A stretch of DNA of 64,000 nt from Bacillus_BE sp042263505 (GCF_042263505.1 NZ_JBHKFI010000006.1:124001-188000); one strand, 5' to 3'. Shown: positions 18,100 through 27,081, numbered from the stretch's first letter. Translations and numbers: made by a program. Notes: a model not told the origin generated them from the sequence alone.

Positions 18100-20889
18100 C
18101 TATTTGTCAGCATCCTTGATATCTCCGGTTGAAGTTAGCCACATTTTTAATAGTGAATATAGTTGGATTAATTGAATCGGTTTTCCAATATAATCGGTTG
18201 CTCCAGCTTCTATACACTTTTCACGGTCATTCTTCATAGCCTTTGCAGTAATCGCAATAATGGGTAAATTCTTGTATTCAATGTTGGAGCGAATCTTAGC
18301 CAATGCCTCTAAACCATCCATTTCCGGCATCATAATATCCATTAATACAAGACTAACATCTGGGTGTGCCTTTAATAATTCAAGTGCTTCCATTCCATTT
18401 TCCGCAAAAATTACTAACATCCCCATTTCTTCCAAAAAAGAAGTAAGGGCGAAAATATTACGCATATCATCATCGACAACAAGTATTTTTTTCCCAACAA
18501 ATGACTCTTCTTTCACACAGCCATAGACCAGGGATCGAACATGCACATGATTTTCATTTGAAATTGGTAATTTTTTCATTACTTCATTTTGCGTTTTCTC
18601 ATAATCCTTTGAAGCTGCTGCTTCCTTTTGGTTTTCCATTATTGGTAGTCCCCTGTTAATCGGAAGGTAAAAGGAAAAAGTACTTCCCTTGCCTTCAACA
18701 CTATGGACTTTAATAAATCCATCAAGCAGCTCTGCTAAATCCTTACTAATCGATAATCCAAGCCCAGTTCCACCGTAGGTACGACTTGTCGTACCATCCG
18801 CTTGGCGAAATGCTTCAAAGATTAATCCCTGTTTTTCTCGTGGAATGCCTATCCCTGTATCACTCACCTGAAACACAAGGAATTTCTCAAAGTGATGAAG
18901 ATTATTTCTAGAATCGAAAAAAGTAGTGAAAACTTTCACCTTGACGTGACCTTTCTCGGTAAATTTGAAAGCATTCGATAATAAATTTTTGATAATCTGA
19001 TAAACTTTCTGTTCATCAGAATAAATAATTTTCGGAAGAAACTCATCTATTTCCACAGAAAAATCAAGTTGTTTTTGCTCTGCAACTGGTTTAAATTGCT
19101 TTTCGGCAAAATTCAGTAATTCTTGAAAGTTAATTTCCGCCTCTGAGCATTCAATCTTTCCTGATTCAATTTTTGAAAAATCAAGAATATCATTAATTAA
19201 TTCTAGTAATTCCTTTCCGGATGAATGAATGGTTTGTGCATATTCAATCTGCTTTTCTGTTAGATTTCCTTCCTTATTTTCTAACAGCATTTGAGCTAAG
19301 ATGAGTAAACTATTTAGTGGTGTTCGAAATTCATGTGAAATATTGGCAATGAATTCCGTTTTGTATTGCGAATGGGAAAGAACCTGACGTGTTCTTTCTT
19401 CTAAAGCAGACTTCGCCTTTTCAAGGTCCAATGTTTTTTCCTCAGAGGTGCGGTATTGAGCTTCTAATTCTTCATTCATTGTTCGCAATTCTTCTTGTTG
19501 CATTTGAAGCTCCTCAGATTGACATTGTAATTCCTCATTGAGTATCTGTGCTTCATCAAGCAGCTGTTGAACCAGCATTTGCCTTTGGATTCGATTTAGA
19601 ATTGCTCCTAGTTGAATGGCTGCCCTTTCTAACAGCTGCTCATGCAATTTGGAAAAAGGATGAATGCTAGCAAGCTCCAACACAGCAATCACTTCATCCT
19701 CAATTTCGATAGGAAACAGCATTAAACTTCCACTACTTGTTGCTCCTAAACCAGAACGTATTTCTAAATAATTCTCGGGAATATTATCGATTTTTTTTAT
19801 TTTTTGATCGAGTGCACATTGGCCAATAAGTCCTTCTCCCTCTTTGATTAATGATTTCCCGTTAAGATATTTCCCTTGTTCAAGCGCTGCAAAACTGGAT
19901 AATTTCCGATAAATAGCAACATGGTTTACCTCTTCCTTGATATAAAGCACCCCATATTGTGCCTCCACCATATTGGCAATTGCTTGAAGATATACTTGAC
20001 CTAGACTTTCTTGATCCGTATATGGGTGAGATAATTCTCCAAGCTCCGCGATTTTTGTTTTTAGCCAGCTTTGTGCCTCCAACTCATTTTTATAGGCCTT
20101 TTCCATCTTTTCATAGGTTTCTAATTCTTTTGCCATGTTATTGTAAGCCTCGGCAATTTCACCGATCTCATCATTTGCAACAATTTGAATTCTTGGCAAC
20201 GTTTCCGACCTGATTCCAACTAGCTGCATCACATCCTTCACTATACGAAGTCTTCCGGCTATGCTTCTCGTAATCCACATCGTAATAATGATGCCAACCG
20301 TAATGCCAAATACGATTGAACCGAAGCTAATAAATACAGCTTGCGTGAATTTGGCTTTTTCCTTCAAAAGCGACTGATCAATTACCCCCTCTAAACGGTT
20401 AACAAAGCTTTCAGCAATTTGGATTAATAAAACGTATTCTTTCTCAGAATCTTTTAATAATCTCTCTTGTTTGTCCTTAACTTTTAAATTGGAGGTATTG
20501 GTAATTTGTTCGATCAAAATCTCGTAACTGATGAATTGATGATTCAAATCTGCTAAAGTGCCTGCCATCTTTGCAGATTTATTATTTTTGATTAGTTCAT
20601 CGATTTCTAGATTAATCTTATTCGTTAGCTCACGAATAGTTTGCATATGGAGTAACACTTCAGTAGCATTATAATCTTCTTCAATCACATAATCCATCAG
20701 ACACTTGTCAAGAGCCATTATGTCTTTTCTAACATGGTTAATATCCTTAATCGTTTGATATCTCTTTTCGACAGTTTGGATCATATCCGTGTTAAGCGAA
20801 TTTAAGAAAATAAATACTCCTAACAACAGGATTGTCATCAATAAAATGATGATTCCAAACCCCCAATATAACCTTGTTCTAAACTTCAT
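18100..20889 (-). CDS. Membrane hybrid sensor histidine kinase (HAMP-GAF-HisKA-REC)
   Basis: This 929-residue protein has an extracytoplasmic helical sensor of about 150 residues between TM1 (about 8-30) and TM2 (about 183-205). HAMP (about 205-260) and GAF (about 285-440) follow, then a Glu/Gln-rich coiled coil with repeated EELQ-type heptads (about 440-510). HisKA carries ISHEFRTPLNS (His near 518), HATPase carries DTGIGIP and GTGLGLSIS, and a C-terminal receiver carries LVLMDIMMPEMDG (Asp near 848). It is the first gene of the kinase-cheR-kinase cluster, 45 bp upstream of cheR. The stimulus cannot be told; the periplasmic four-helix type resembles chemoreceptor sensors, which fits a CheR partner. 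Confidence 0.9.
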   Translation of the reverse strand: MKFRTRLYWGFGIIILLMTILLLGVFIFLNSLNTDMIQTVEKRYQTIKDINHVRKDIMALDKCLMDYVIEEDYNATEVLLHMQTIRELTNKINLEIDELIKNNKSAKMAGTLADLNHQFISYEILIEQITNTSNLKVKDKQERLLKDSEKEYVLLIQIAESFVNRLEGVIDQSLLKEKAKFTQAVFISFGSIVFGITVGIIITMWITRSIAGRLRIVKDVMQLVGIRSETLPRIQIVANDEIGEIAEAYNNMAKELETYEKMEKAYKNELEAQSWLKTKIAELGELSHPYTDQESLGQVYLQAIANMVEAQYGVLYIKEEVNHVAIYRKLSSFAALEQGKYLNGKSLIKEGEGLIGQCALDQKIKKIDNIPENYLEIRSGLGATSSGSLMLFPIEIEDEVIAVLELASIHPFSKLHEQLLERAAIQLGAILNRIQRQMLVQQLLDEAQILNEELQCQSEELQMQQEELRTMNEELEAQYRTSEEKTLDLEKAKSALEERTRQVLSHSQYKTEFIANISHEFRTPLNSLLILAQMLLENKEGNLTEKQIEYAQTIHSSGKELLELINDILDFSKIESGKIECSEAEINFQELLNFAEKQFKPVAEQKQLDFSVEIDEFLPKIIYSDEQKVYQIIKNLLSNAFKFTEKGHVKVKVFTTFFDSRNNLHHFEKFLVFQVSDTGIGIPREKQGLIFEAFRQADGTTSRTYGGTGLGLSISKDLAELLDGFIKVHSVEGKGSTFSFYLPINRGLPIMENQKEAAASKDYEKTQNEVMKKLPISNENHVHVRSLVYGCVKEESFVGKKILVVDDDMRNIFALTSFLEEMGMLVIFAENGMEALELLKAHPDVSLVLMDIMMPEMDGLEALAKIRSNIEYKNLPIIAITAKAMKNDREKCIEAGATDYIGKPIQLIQLYSLLKMWLTSTGDIKDADK

Positions 20890-21593
20890 CCCTTACTTCC
20901 CCTTTATTAGCCCAAAACACATATTTAAAATATTCCCCCTATTCTGGCAAATCCCCTGCTTTTTTAGCGAAATTTGTAACTTGTTTCATGCGACAATTTT
21001 CAACAAATACATTGCAATATCTAACTTACATGCTAATAGAATTATATTTGAATTTTATTTTAATTTGGGCAAAATAAACTAAAATGGGATAAAGTTACTA
21101 GAAAAAGAGTTGCATTTGATAACAATGCTCAGGTTTTATATAAGAACTTGATTGGAATGGCTGTATTTAGTGGTAGCGATGAAAAAAATGTCGTTTACTA
21201 AAGCGATGAACTACTTGGATATAAGAGCGATGAATGAAGCCTAGTTAATTTGGAGATGCAGCAACTTTTTTGGTCGTGCTTCATTAAGAGGGTGATCGAT
21301 CGTTTTATGCGTTCAAGGGCCAAAATATTCTTTCCTAGGGGAAGCGACCCGACGTTTTATATACTCAAGAAAAAACTCATTCATTAAACAATAATCCACT
21401 ATCTCGATGTAAAAAATACGCATTCAGTGGAGAATCAATTATTCTTTGATAGTTAAACGGTTGCCAAAATTACAGGCCCTAGGAGATAACCTAAAGCCTA
21501 TCCATCTACTTTTAATATTTACTGATCCCCCAATACAATCAAAAAAAGTGTGTGAAATGCACACCAGCAAAATTTGTCATAGAAGATCAGAAA
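20890..21593. other. Gene-free stretch with a short degenerate repeat
   Basis: I see no credible gene here. AGCGATGA occurs three times at 21175, 21202 and 21226 (spacing 27 and 24), embedded in related sequence (ACTTGGATATAAG), so it looks like a decayed tandem array. A small GTGTG...CACAC hairpin lies near 21549-21565. Short frames in this stretch lack ribosome sites. Confidence 0.5.
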
Positions 21594-22157
21594 TTATTGA
21601 ATTTGTGTGCCAATTAAGTTGGAAAGAGCTGAGCAAAATTTGCGCCATTCTTTTGGAAATTTTTCATATCCTCTGCTTTCATATGTACTTGCTTTTGTGA
21701 CAAGTTTAATTTCCCAGCTTGTTCCTCCAATATGGACATCGGCACTTTGATAGTTACTTTCCCAATTCCATAATTTCAAACGATAAATCTCTTTCGTAAA
21801 GGCATCAAAGGATCCGATGATTTTGATAGAGTCATCCATTACATGTTGTTGGTTTTGAAAATACCATTCAAAAAACTGAAATGTTTTTTGGCAAAAATCA
21901 ATTGTAATCATATAGGTTACATCGAAATGGTTAATTGATAATGATAAAGAGACAAGCTCTTTTTCAGGGAGTATGGACACAAGATTGTCCTCAACAGCAA
22001 ATAAATCCTTTTTTCGATTAATAGCTGCTTTTACCTGTGAGAGCTGGATTGGCTTTTCCTTTTGGTAAGTAGACTGGTTCATATCCTGTAATATTGTTGG
22101 AATCGTCGCTGGACCCTTCCTCCCAATGATGTCCAGAATGATTTCATAAATGCTCAT
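21594..22157 (-). CDS. Unrecognised protein, possible HARE-HTH-like N-terminus
   Basis: A 187-residue soluble protein. The first 65 residues (IYEIILDIIGRKGPATIPTI then a strand-like FAVEDNLVSI) resemble the winged-helix HARE-HTH layout seen in the RNA polymerase delta subunit and some restriction proteins, but this is a shape match only. The remainder (65-187), rich in aromatic residues (FQFFEWYFQ, KLWNWESNY), is unfamiliar and has no catalytic motif I recognise. It stands alone, with a start at 22157 after ATACC-type weak ribosome sequence (GGAGGATACC about 7 nt upstream). Function unknown. Confidence 0.6.
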   Translation of the reverse strand: MSIYEIILDIIGRKGPATIPTILQDMNQSTYQKEKPIQLSQVKAAINRKKDLFAVEDNLVSILPEKELVSLSLSINHFDVTYMITIDFCQKTFQFFEWYFQNQQHVMDDSIKIIGSFDAFTKEIYRLKLWNWESNYQSADVHIGGTSWEIKLVTKASTYESRGYEKFPKEWRKFCSALSNLIGTQIQ

Positions 22158-22289
22158 GATTATTGGTATCCTCCATCAAGTGAATCCTAAATTTATTTAA
22201 GCTAACGTTGAGCTAAGTATTAGTACTGCTATTGTACTGTAAATCTATCATACAATTATTACACATTGAAAAAAAGAAATTTTTTAATA

Positions 22290-22324
22290 AAAAGCATCCC
22301 CCTCTTCCATTCAAGCAGGGATGC
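22290..22324 (-). terminator. Terminator-like hairpin after the aldo/keto reductase relic
   Basis: The stem GCATCCC / GGGATGC has a long internal loop with extra pairing. It is followed on the minus strand by CTTTTTATT. It sits 20 nt past the relic's stop, so it is probably the original gene's terminator. Confidence 0.55.
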
Positions 22325-22343
22325 ATTCTCTTTTATTATCAAG

Positions 22344-22570
22344 TTAATCAAAATGAAACTGACCTGGGTGTTTGCCATATTCCATATTTTGATGAAGCTA
22401 CTCAAGCTATTCCAGATCAGAAGTGATCATGTGAAATCAGAAATATCATTGATGCGCTGATCCTTCATAGACTTTGAAATTGGAATCACGTCAGTTTGTA
22501 TCTCCAAAGGCTGATTATTTGTGCCATTGAGTTATGACATATGCTTTCGACATTCTTTAATTCCACTAGT
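22344..22570 (-). pseudogene. Decayed 3' end of an aldo/keto reductase gene
   Basis: The minus strand, read in shifting frames, gives the family's C-terminal landmarks in order. First comes a segment with MAQIISLW (family: AQIILRW), then DVIPISKSMKDQRINDISDF (family: VIPKS....RI.EN..IFDF), then LHQNMEYGKHPGQFHFD and a stop (family: LNQN.R.GPDPDNFDF). Two or more frameshifts and an internal TGA separate these pieces, and the N-terminal two thirds are gone. A terminator-like hairpin still follows. This is my own pattern match; a translated search of 22340-22720 would settle it. Confidence 0.5.
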
Positions 22571-22719
22571 CAAGGCAAACGACCGCATCCAGTATTCCTT
22601 TATTATTTATATCTTATCCTCCATAATGAAATGAACTTTCTTATTATCTCATATGTACTTTTTTTTCAAAAGAAATTTGCATTATGCACTAAAGCCTATA
22701 GATCAACCGGAGATTTTTC

Positions 22720-23274
22720 TCATTTGTAGCACATACAAGTCACAAGATGATCATTTACCATCCCTGTTGCTTGCATAAATGCATAACAAATCGTGCTTCC
22801 GACAAATTTAAAACCGCGCTTCTTTAAATCCTTGCTCATTGTATCACTTATCGGTGTTGTGGCAGGAACCTCACCAAGGATATGAAAATGGTTTTGAATC
22901 GGTTTACCTCCGACAAATGACCAAATATAGTCTCTGAAGGTGCCGAATTCCTCTTTCACTTTTAAAAAGGCATTTGCATTGATGACAACGGCATTTATTT
23001 TCAAACGATTTCTCACAATCCCTTCATTTTGTAAGAGCTCTGCAATTTTTTCTTCCCCATAGCCAGCAATTTTTTCAGGTTGAAATTGATCGAAGGCCTT
23101 GCGATAATTTTCCCGTTTCTTCAAAATGGTCAACCAGCTTAATCCAGCTTGCGCTCCTTCTAAATTAAGAAATTCAAATAGAAGTCGATCATCATATACA
23201 GGTACTCCCCATTCATAATCGTGATAATCTATATAAATTTGATCCTGAGTTACCCAACCACAACGGTTTACCAT
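22720..23274 (-). CDS. tag: DNA-3-methyladenine glycosylase I
   Basis: This base-excision repair enzyme removes 3-methyladenine from alkylated DNA. The 184 residues follow Tag closely: RCGWV with the zinc cysteine at residue 5, YHDYEWGVPVYDD, FEFLNLEGAQAGLSW, and a C-terminal NDHLVTCMC supplying further zinc ligands. ATG at 23274 follows a GGAGGG ribosome site. It appears monocistronic. The relic of another gene lies just downstream. Confidence 0.93.
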   Translation of the reverse strand: MVNRCGWVTQDQIYIDYHDYEWGVPVYDDRLLFEFLNLEGAQAGLSWLTILKKRENYRKAFDQFQPEKIAGYGEEKIAELLQNEGIVRNRLKINAVVINANAFLKVKEEFGTFRDYIWSFVGGKPIQNHFHILGEVPATTPISDTMSKDLKKRGFKFVGSTICYAFMQATGMVNDHLVTCMCYK

Positions 23275-23352
23275 TAGTTTCCCTCCTAAAGTAAAACAAA
23301 CTTTTTTACCTTGTCTCTATCTTCACATATTCACAGTAAGAAAACAATAATA

Positions 23353-23380
23353 GGCATCAAGCTTCGATATGCTTGATGCC
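23353..23380 (-). terminator. Terminator of the CoxG-like gene
   Basis: A perfect 10-bp stem GGCATCAAGC / GCTTGATGCC with an 8-nt loop is followed on the minus strand by a T-rich stretch. It lies 20 nt after the stop at 23400. Confidence 0.75.
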
Positions 23381-23399
23381 TCACCTTATCACTTTCGTC

Positions 23400-23855
23400 T
23401 TATGCTCTGACCCCTGCGATTTCATGTAGCTTTTCTCCAACGGCTTTGGACAGTTCCATCGTCATTTGCGGTACATGTGTTTTAAGAACCCCATTTACCA
23501 CCTTTGCCATCATTCCATGTGCCTGAATATCTAGACAGCCGGTCATTCTTGTTTTTTCTCCTTCTACCACTTCTGCTTTAAAATACCCGTTTCCAGTAAA
23601 ATTTTCATTAACACCGATTAGGTCAAAATGGACTTTGGTTGGAACATCCATTTTCGTGATTTTCACTTTTAAGCTAATCTTTTTCTTTACAATCCCTATG
23701 TCACTTTTAAATGTCCATGTGGATTCGTAATCATCTAATATTTGGTGTTCGATATAACCAGGGACAAGTGTGGCCCATCTGTCCATCACACTCACAAATT
23801 CCCATACCTTCTCAATTGGTACATTCAAATCCATTTTGTGAATTCCTGCTGGCAT
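23400..23855 (-). CDS. CoxG-like SRPBCC-fold protein
   Basis: A 151-residue START/SRPBCC-type small lipid- or ligand-binding fold. The N-terminal MDLNVPIEKVWEFVSVMDRW and central GYFKAEVVEGEKTRM match the CoxG (CO dehydrogenase subunit G) group. No CO dehydrogenase genes are present, and in Bacillus such proteins are orphans of unknown role. The C-terminal helix (TMELSKAVGEKLHEI) closes the cavity in this fold. It stands alone with its own terminator, so I infer only ligand binding. Confidence 0.8.
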   Translation of the reverse strand: MPAGIHKMDLNVPIEKVWEFVSVMDRWATLVPGYIEHQILDDYESTWTFKSDIGIVKKKISLKVKITKMDVPTKVHFDLIGVNENFTGNGYFKAEVVEGEKTRMTGCLDIQAHGMMAKVVNGVLKTHVPQMTMELSKAVGEKLHEIAGVRA

Positions 23856-23989
23856 CTAGTTCTCCCCTTTTAAACAATTTTGGATTAACATTCACTTTTT
23901 TTATCCAAAAATAATTTATGCGGGAATAAGCAATTGTTAGAACCTATTTCTTTTTATAGAATGAAATCAGGCTTGAGTAACTTTAGTGA

Positions 23990-24526
23990 CTATTCATGAA
24001 GCTTCTGATGCATAAAGACCAATTCATCAGCCAATTCCGCTAATCGTTTATGAATTTCCTCTTCTGCAATGACATTTTCCCGATTAAAATCAGCATTCGT
24101 CACAAAGACATTTTTACTCGCAATCATTGCCTTAAAGAAAGAAATAATCGGCTTTAATTGTGTTTCAGCTACAAGAAAATGGCGATTAGATCCTGCTGTA
24201 GATACTAACCCAACCACCTTTGACTCAAATACAGTTGTTGGGAGATGGTCAAATAAGTTTTTTAATGCCCCAGTAATAGATGATTGATACACTGGGGTTC
24301 CGATCACAAACGCATCTGCATTTAATATTTTGGCGATAGCGCTTTGCGTATCCATATTATAAGAAGAAAGTGGACGACCATCGACAAATTCAATTTGATA
24401 ATCTCGTAAATCTAATAACTCAGTCTCTATATCTGAATATTTTTCCTTTGCTTTTTTCAAAACCTCATCCACAATTATCGCTGTTTTTGCCCCTATGAGT
24501 GCACCTGATATGCCTAATAATTTCAA
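23990..24526 (-). CDS. NAD(P)H-dependent FMN reductase (SsuE-like)
   Basis: A flavodoxin-fold reductase supplying reduced FMN. A TTG start at 24526 after AGGGGG (7-nt spacing) gives 178 residues opening with LKLLGISGALIGAKT, as expected for this family. The longer reading from 24568 puts the ribosome site inside the protein. Other marks are the flavin loop GTPVYQSSITGALKNLFDHL and GLVSTAGSNRHF. SsuE partners of two-component flavin monooxygenases look like this; two such monooxygenases lie at 59842 and 63552, far away, so a link is only suggestive. Confidence 0.85.
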   Translation of the reverse strand: MKLLGISGALIGAKTAIIVDEVLKKAKEKYSDIETELLDLRDYQIEFVDGRPLSSYNMDTQSAIAKILNADAFVIGTPVYQSSITGALKNLFDHLPTTVFESKVVGLVSTAGSNRHFLVAETQLKPIISFFKAMIASKNVFVTNADFNRENVIAEEEIHKRLAELADELVFMHQKLHE

Positions 24527-24761
24527 AGTTCTTCCCCCTAAGAGTAAATTTCCATTTTCCCTATACAAACCTTGTTTATCTAACTATTTTACAATACGAA
24601 ATGATTGAAGACAAAAAAGTAGCTTATGCATGGATAAAAATTTTTTCTTCAAAGTTCTCTTCTCAATTTCCTTAAAATACAAAAAATTCGAACAAGTTGT
24701 GAAATAAAAGCATCCTTCTTTACTTTCTTCCTTTCATTTAGGTAAAATTTAAAAAGATAAG

Positions 24762-24998
24762 TTTATCCCACTCTTATCGGACATTTTGACTCCCACTTCA
24801 AGATTCTGAGAATTCGAAGAAGATAAGTGGGAGATCAACTGTCCGTAAAGGTCCTAGTCAGGCGAAGCCACAGGATGTGGCGTCCCTTGAGCGTGATAAG
24901 TGAAATAAGATTTTTCTTTGGGCTTCAGCCCTTAGAAAAATCAATCAGGCTCTGCGTGACTAACCATCAGTGGGGGATGAATGGAAGTTTCACTTTAT
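24762..24998. repeat. TTTAT-bounded structured repeat, copy 2 (deleted form)
   Basis: This is the second copy of the element at 14958-15285, in the same orientation and again bounded by TTTAT (24762-24766, 24994-24998). It is 237 bp because two segments are missing: about 19 bp between GGTCC repeats and 74 bp between ATGG repeats, the latter removing one arm of the 13-bp stem and both GTCCT-loop hairpins. The nested CTCCCACTT stem, the GCCAC/GTGGC hairpin (loop now AGGAT) and the GATTTTTCT hairpin remain. Its right end lies 15 nt before the DUF1450 start codon, so it forms that gene's upstream region. Confidence 0.85.
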
Positions 24999-25013
24999 AA
25001 AAGGAAGAATAAG

Positions 25014-25289
25014 ATGAAATCACTACTAACAAAACTTTTCGTAAAAGAGAAAATCCTTGAAGTCCGATTTTGCCAAAAAAATCTCGAATGCTTTTTGGAT
25101 GATGACACAACGAAACAATTTCAAAAAATCTTAAGTAAACGCCAAGTGAAATTTAAAGAATTCGAATGCTTAAATCATTGTAAGCTATGCGAAAAGAAGC
25201 CTTATGCGGAAATCAACAAACAGTTAATCAAGGGTCAGGATTTGAACGAAATCATTTCGCAAATTTCTGAAATGATTGATAAAAAATAG
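25014..25289 (+). CDS. DUF1450 family protein (YuzB-like)
   Basis: A 91-residue small cytoplasmic protein. The pattern FCQKNL, then ECLNHCKLCEKKPYAEIN, then GQDLNEIISQI matches DUF1450 (YuzB-like), whose CxxC cysteines suggest a thioredoxin-like or Fe-S fold; function is unknown. ATG at 25014 has AAGGAAG 7 nt upstream. An in-frame ATG at 24981 lies inside repeat copy 2 and would add 11 residues without a ribosome site, so I reject it. The repeat insertion must have replaced or displaced the original promoter region. A very strong terminator follows. Confidence 0.85.
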   Translation: MKSLLTKLFVKEKILEVRFCQKNLECFLDDDTTKQFQKILSKRQVKFKEFECLNHCKLCEKKPYAEINKQLIKGQDLNEIISQISEMIDKK

Positions 25290-25314
25290 TTTTAACCTAC
25301 CTACAAAAAAGAGT

Positions 25315-25368
25315 TGACTAATCAATACCTGATTCATTATAATCAGGTGTCTGATTAGTCATTTTTAT
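25315..25368 (+). terminator. Long terminator after DUF1450
   Basis: The stem TGACTAATCA / TGATTAGTCA (25315-25324 with 25352-25361) continues into ACCTGATT / AATCAGGT, followed by TTTTTATTT. Confidence 0.93.
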
Positions 25369-25398
25369 TTGCAATAAAAAATTTTAAACTAACAAATA

Positions 25399-25438
25399 CT
25401 ATTCCTTATCTTAAGAAGAAAGAGGAATAGCATTTTTT
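25399..25438 (+). terminator. Leader hairpin with T run before the MFS gene
   Basis: CTATTCCTT / GAGGAATAG (25399-25430) is followed by CATTTTTTAT, about 55 nt before the MFS start. It could be a second terminator for the upstream gene or an attenuator in the efflux-gene leader; no leader peptide is obvious. Confidence 0.55.
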
Positions 25439-25491
25439 ATGTAGAGACTAATCCACATGATTTTCTAAAAAAATGATGTAAGGAGAAATGT

Positions 25492-27081
25492 ATGGAAATT
25501 CAGCAACAAGGGATTAACAAAAATTTAGTTCTAATAGGATTAATCATTGGGATGTTCTTTAGTGCACTAGAGCAAACCATTGTCGGTACAGCGATGCCGA
25601 CAATCATTGCAGAGCTCAATGGCTTTAAAATTTTTGCATGGGTGACTACCGCCTATATGATTACCTCCACGACCATCGTTCCTATAGTGGGGAAACTTTC
25701 TGACTTATACGGAAGACGCGGTTTATATTTACTAGGAACCATTATTTTTATCATTGGTTCTGGGTTTTGTGCTTCTGCTACTTCCATGGAACAACTAGTG
25801 TGGTATCGCGGACTTCAAGGAATTGGAGGAGGTATGATTATGCCCTTATCGCAAACCATCATTGGTGATATTTTCACAGCAGAGCAAAGAGCGAAATGGC
25901 AAGGGGTCTTTGGTGCCCTCTTTGGATTAAGTTCCGTAATTGGCCCTTTTTTAGGTGGCCTAATCGTTGATCATATCAGTTGGCATTGGATTTTTCTTAT
26001 TAATGTTCCAACAGGTTTGCTTTCTGCCCTCTTAATTTTCTTTGGATTAAAGCACGAATCCACCGCGAAAAAGTCCAAGATAAGCATAGACTATTTAGGA
26101 ATTTTAACCTTAATTCCTGCCATCGTCTTATTGCTACTTGGTTTAACCTTTGGTGGAGACAAGTTTGAGTGGGCCTCCACCACTACATTCCTTATTTTCG
26201 GTGGTGCCATCCTATTTACGATTCTCTTTATCTTAATTGAAAGACGTGCAGAAGAACCGATTTTGGATTTATCCTTTTTTAAAAATCGCGTTTTTGCTAC
26301 AACGAATACACTAGGTTTTCTTTTAGGCTTAGGTATGTTTGGAGCCATTATGTTTGTTCCAATGTTCATGCAGGGGGTTCTAGGGGTTACTCCAACTCAA
26401 GCTGGTTCGACTATGACTCCTATGATGATTGCCATGATTGCTGCAAGTGTTTTAGGAGGAAGGCTTTTATTGAAATTTAGCTTTCGCAGTGTTCTAACTG
26501 CAGGGATGCTCATCGCCGCGGCTGGATTCTATTTAATGAGTACAATGGGACCAGATTCCAGCGAAATCATTGCATATGCCTACATGGTTGTTCTTGGATT
26601 TGGGATGGGACTTGTTATGCCAACTCTGATGATTGCCATTCAAAATGAATTTCCAAAGTCACAGCTTGGAGCAGTAACGTCAACCTCAACCTTTTTCCGT
26701 TCGATTGGAGGAACCGTCGGGATTACGATTTTAAATACGGTCATGAATTCAACACTCGAATCAAAAATCATCAACGCCAGTGACACAGAGAAGAATCCAT
26801 ACCTTGCAAAAGCATTAGATGCGCTATCTGATAAGACCGATTCCTTATTTGGATTATTAGTCAATCCTGATTTACTAAAAATGCCGGATGAACTGAAAAT
26901 CCCTCTAATCGAAACCATTCAAAAGGTCTGGTCCGACTCATTTAGCACCGTTTTCCTAACTGGCTTAATCTTTATTGCAGCCGGAATTTTGATTGCACTA
27001 TTAGTGGGAAGTGGAAAAATTAGAAGAGATCAAGAAAACAAAAGCGAAAATGTGAATCCAGAAACTTCTGGTTCAAATTAA
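25492..27081 (+). CDS. MFS drug-efflux transporter, 14-TM DHA2 family
   Basis: A 529-residue proton-coupled exporter. Motifs of the EmrB/QacA group are clear: ALEQTIVGTAMPTI in TM1, GKLSDLYGRRGLY (motif A, about 66-78), YRGLQGIGGG (motif B) and SVIGPFLGGLIVDHISWHWIF (motif C and after). A soluble loop near 425-480 (DTEKNPYLAKALDALSDKTD) precedes the last helix, as in Bacillus DHA2 members. It appears monocistronic with its own terminator and a hairpin-bearing leader. Substrate unknown; no TetR or MarR regulator is adjacent. Confidence 0.9.
   Translation: MEIQQQGINKNLVLIGLIIGMFFSALEQTIVGTAMPTIIAELNGFKIFAWVTTAYMITSTTIVPIVGKLSDLYGRRGLYLLGTIIFIIGSGFCASATSMEQLVWYRGLQGIGGGMIMPLSQTIIGDIFTAEQRAKWQGVFGALFGLSSVIGPFLGGLIVDHISWHWIFLINVPTGLLSALLIFFGLKHESTAKKSKISIDYLGILTLIPAIVLLLLGLTFGGDKFEWASTTTFLIFGGAILFTILFILIERRAEEPILDLSFFKNRVFATTNTLGFLLGLGMFGAIMFVPMFMQGVLGVTPTQAGSTMTPMMIAMIAASVLGGRLLLKFSFRSVLTAGMLIAAAGFYLMSTMGPDSSEIIAYAYMVVLGFGMGLVMPTLMIAIQNEFPKSQLGAVTSTSTFFRSIGGTVGITILNTVMNSTLESKIINASDTEKNPYLAKALDALSDKTDSLFGLLVNPDLLKMPDELKIPLIETIQKVWSDSFSTVFLTGLIFIAAGILIALLVGSGKIRRDQENKSENVNPETSGSN

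Noticed and set aside
22232..22460. Two overlapping 64-residue plus-strand frames
   Set aside because: They overlap the aldo/keto reductase relic and its hairpin on the other strand, without ribosome sites or recognisable product.
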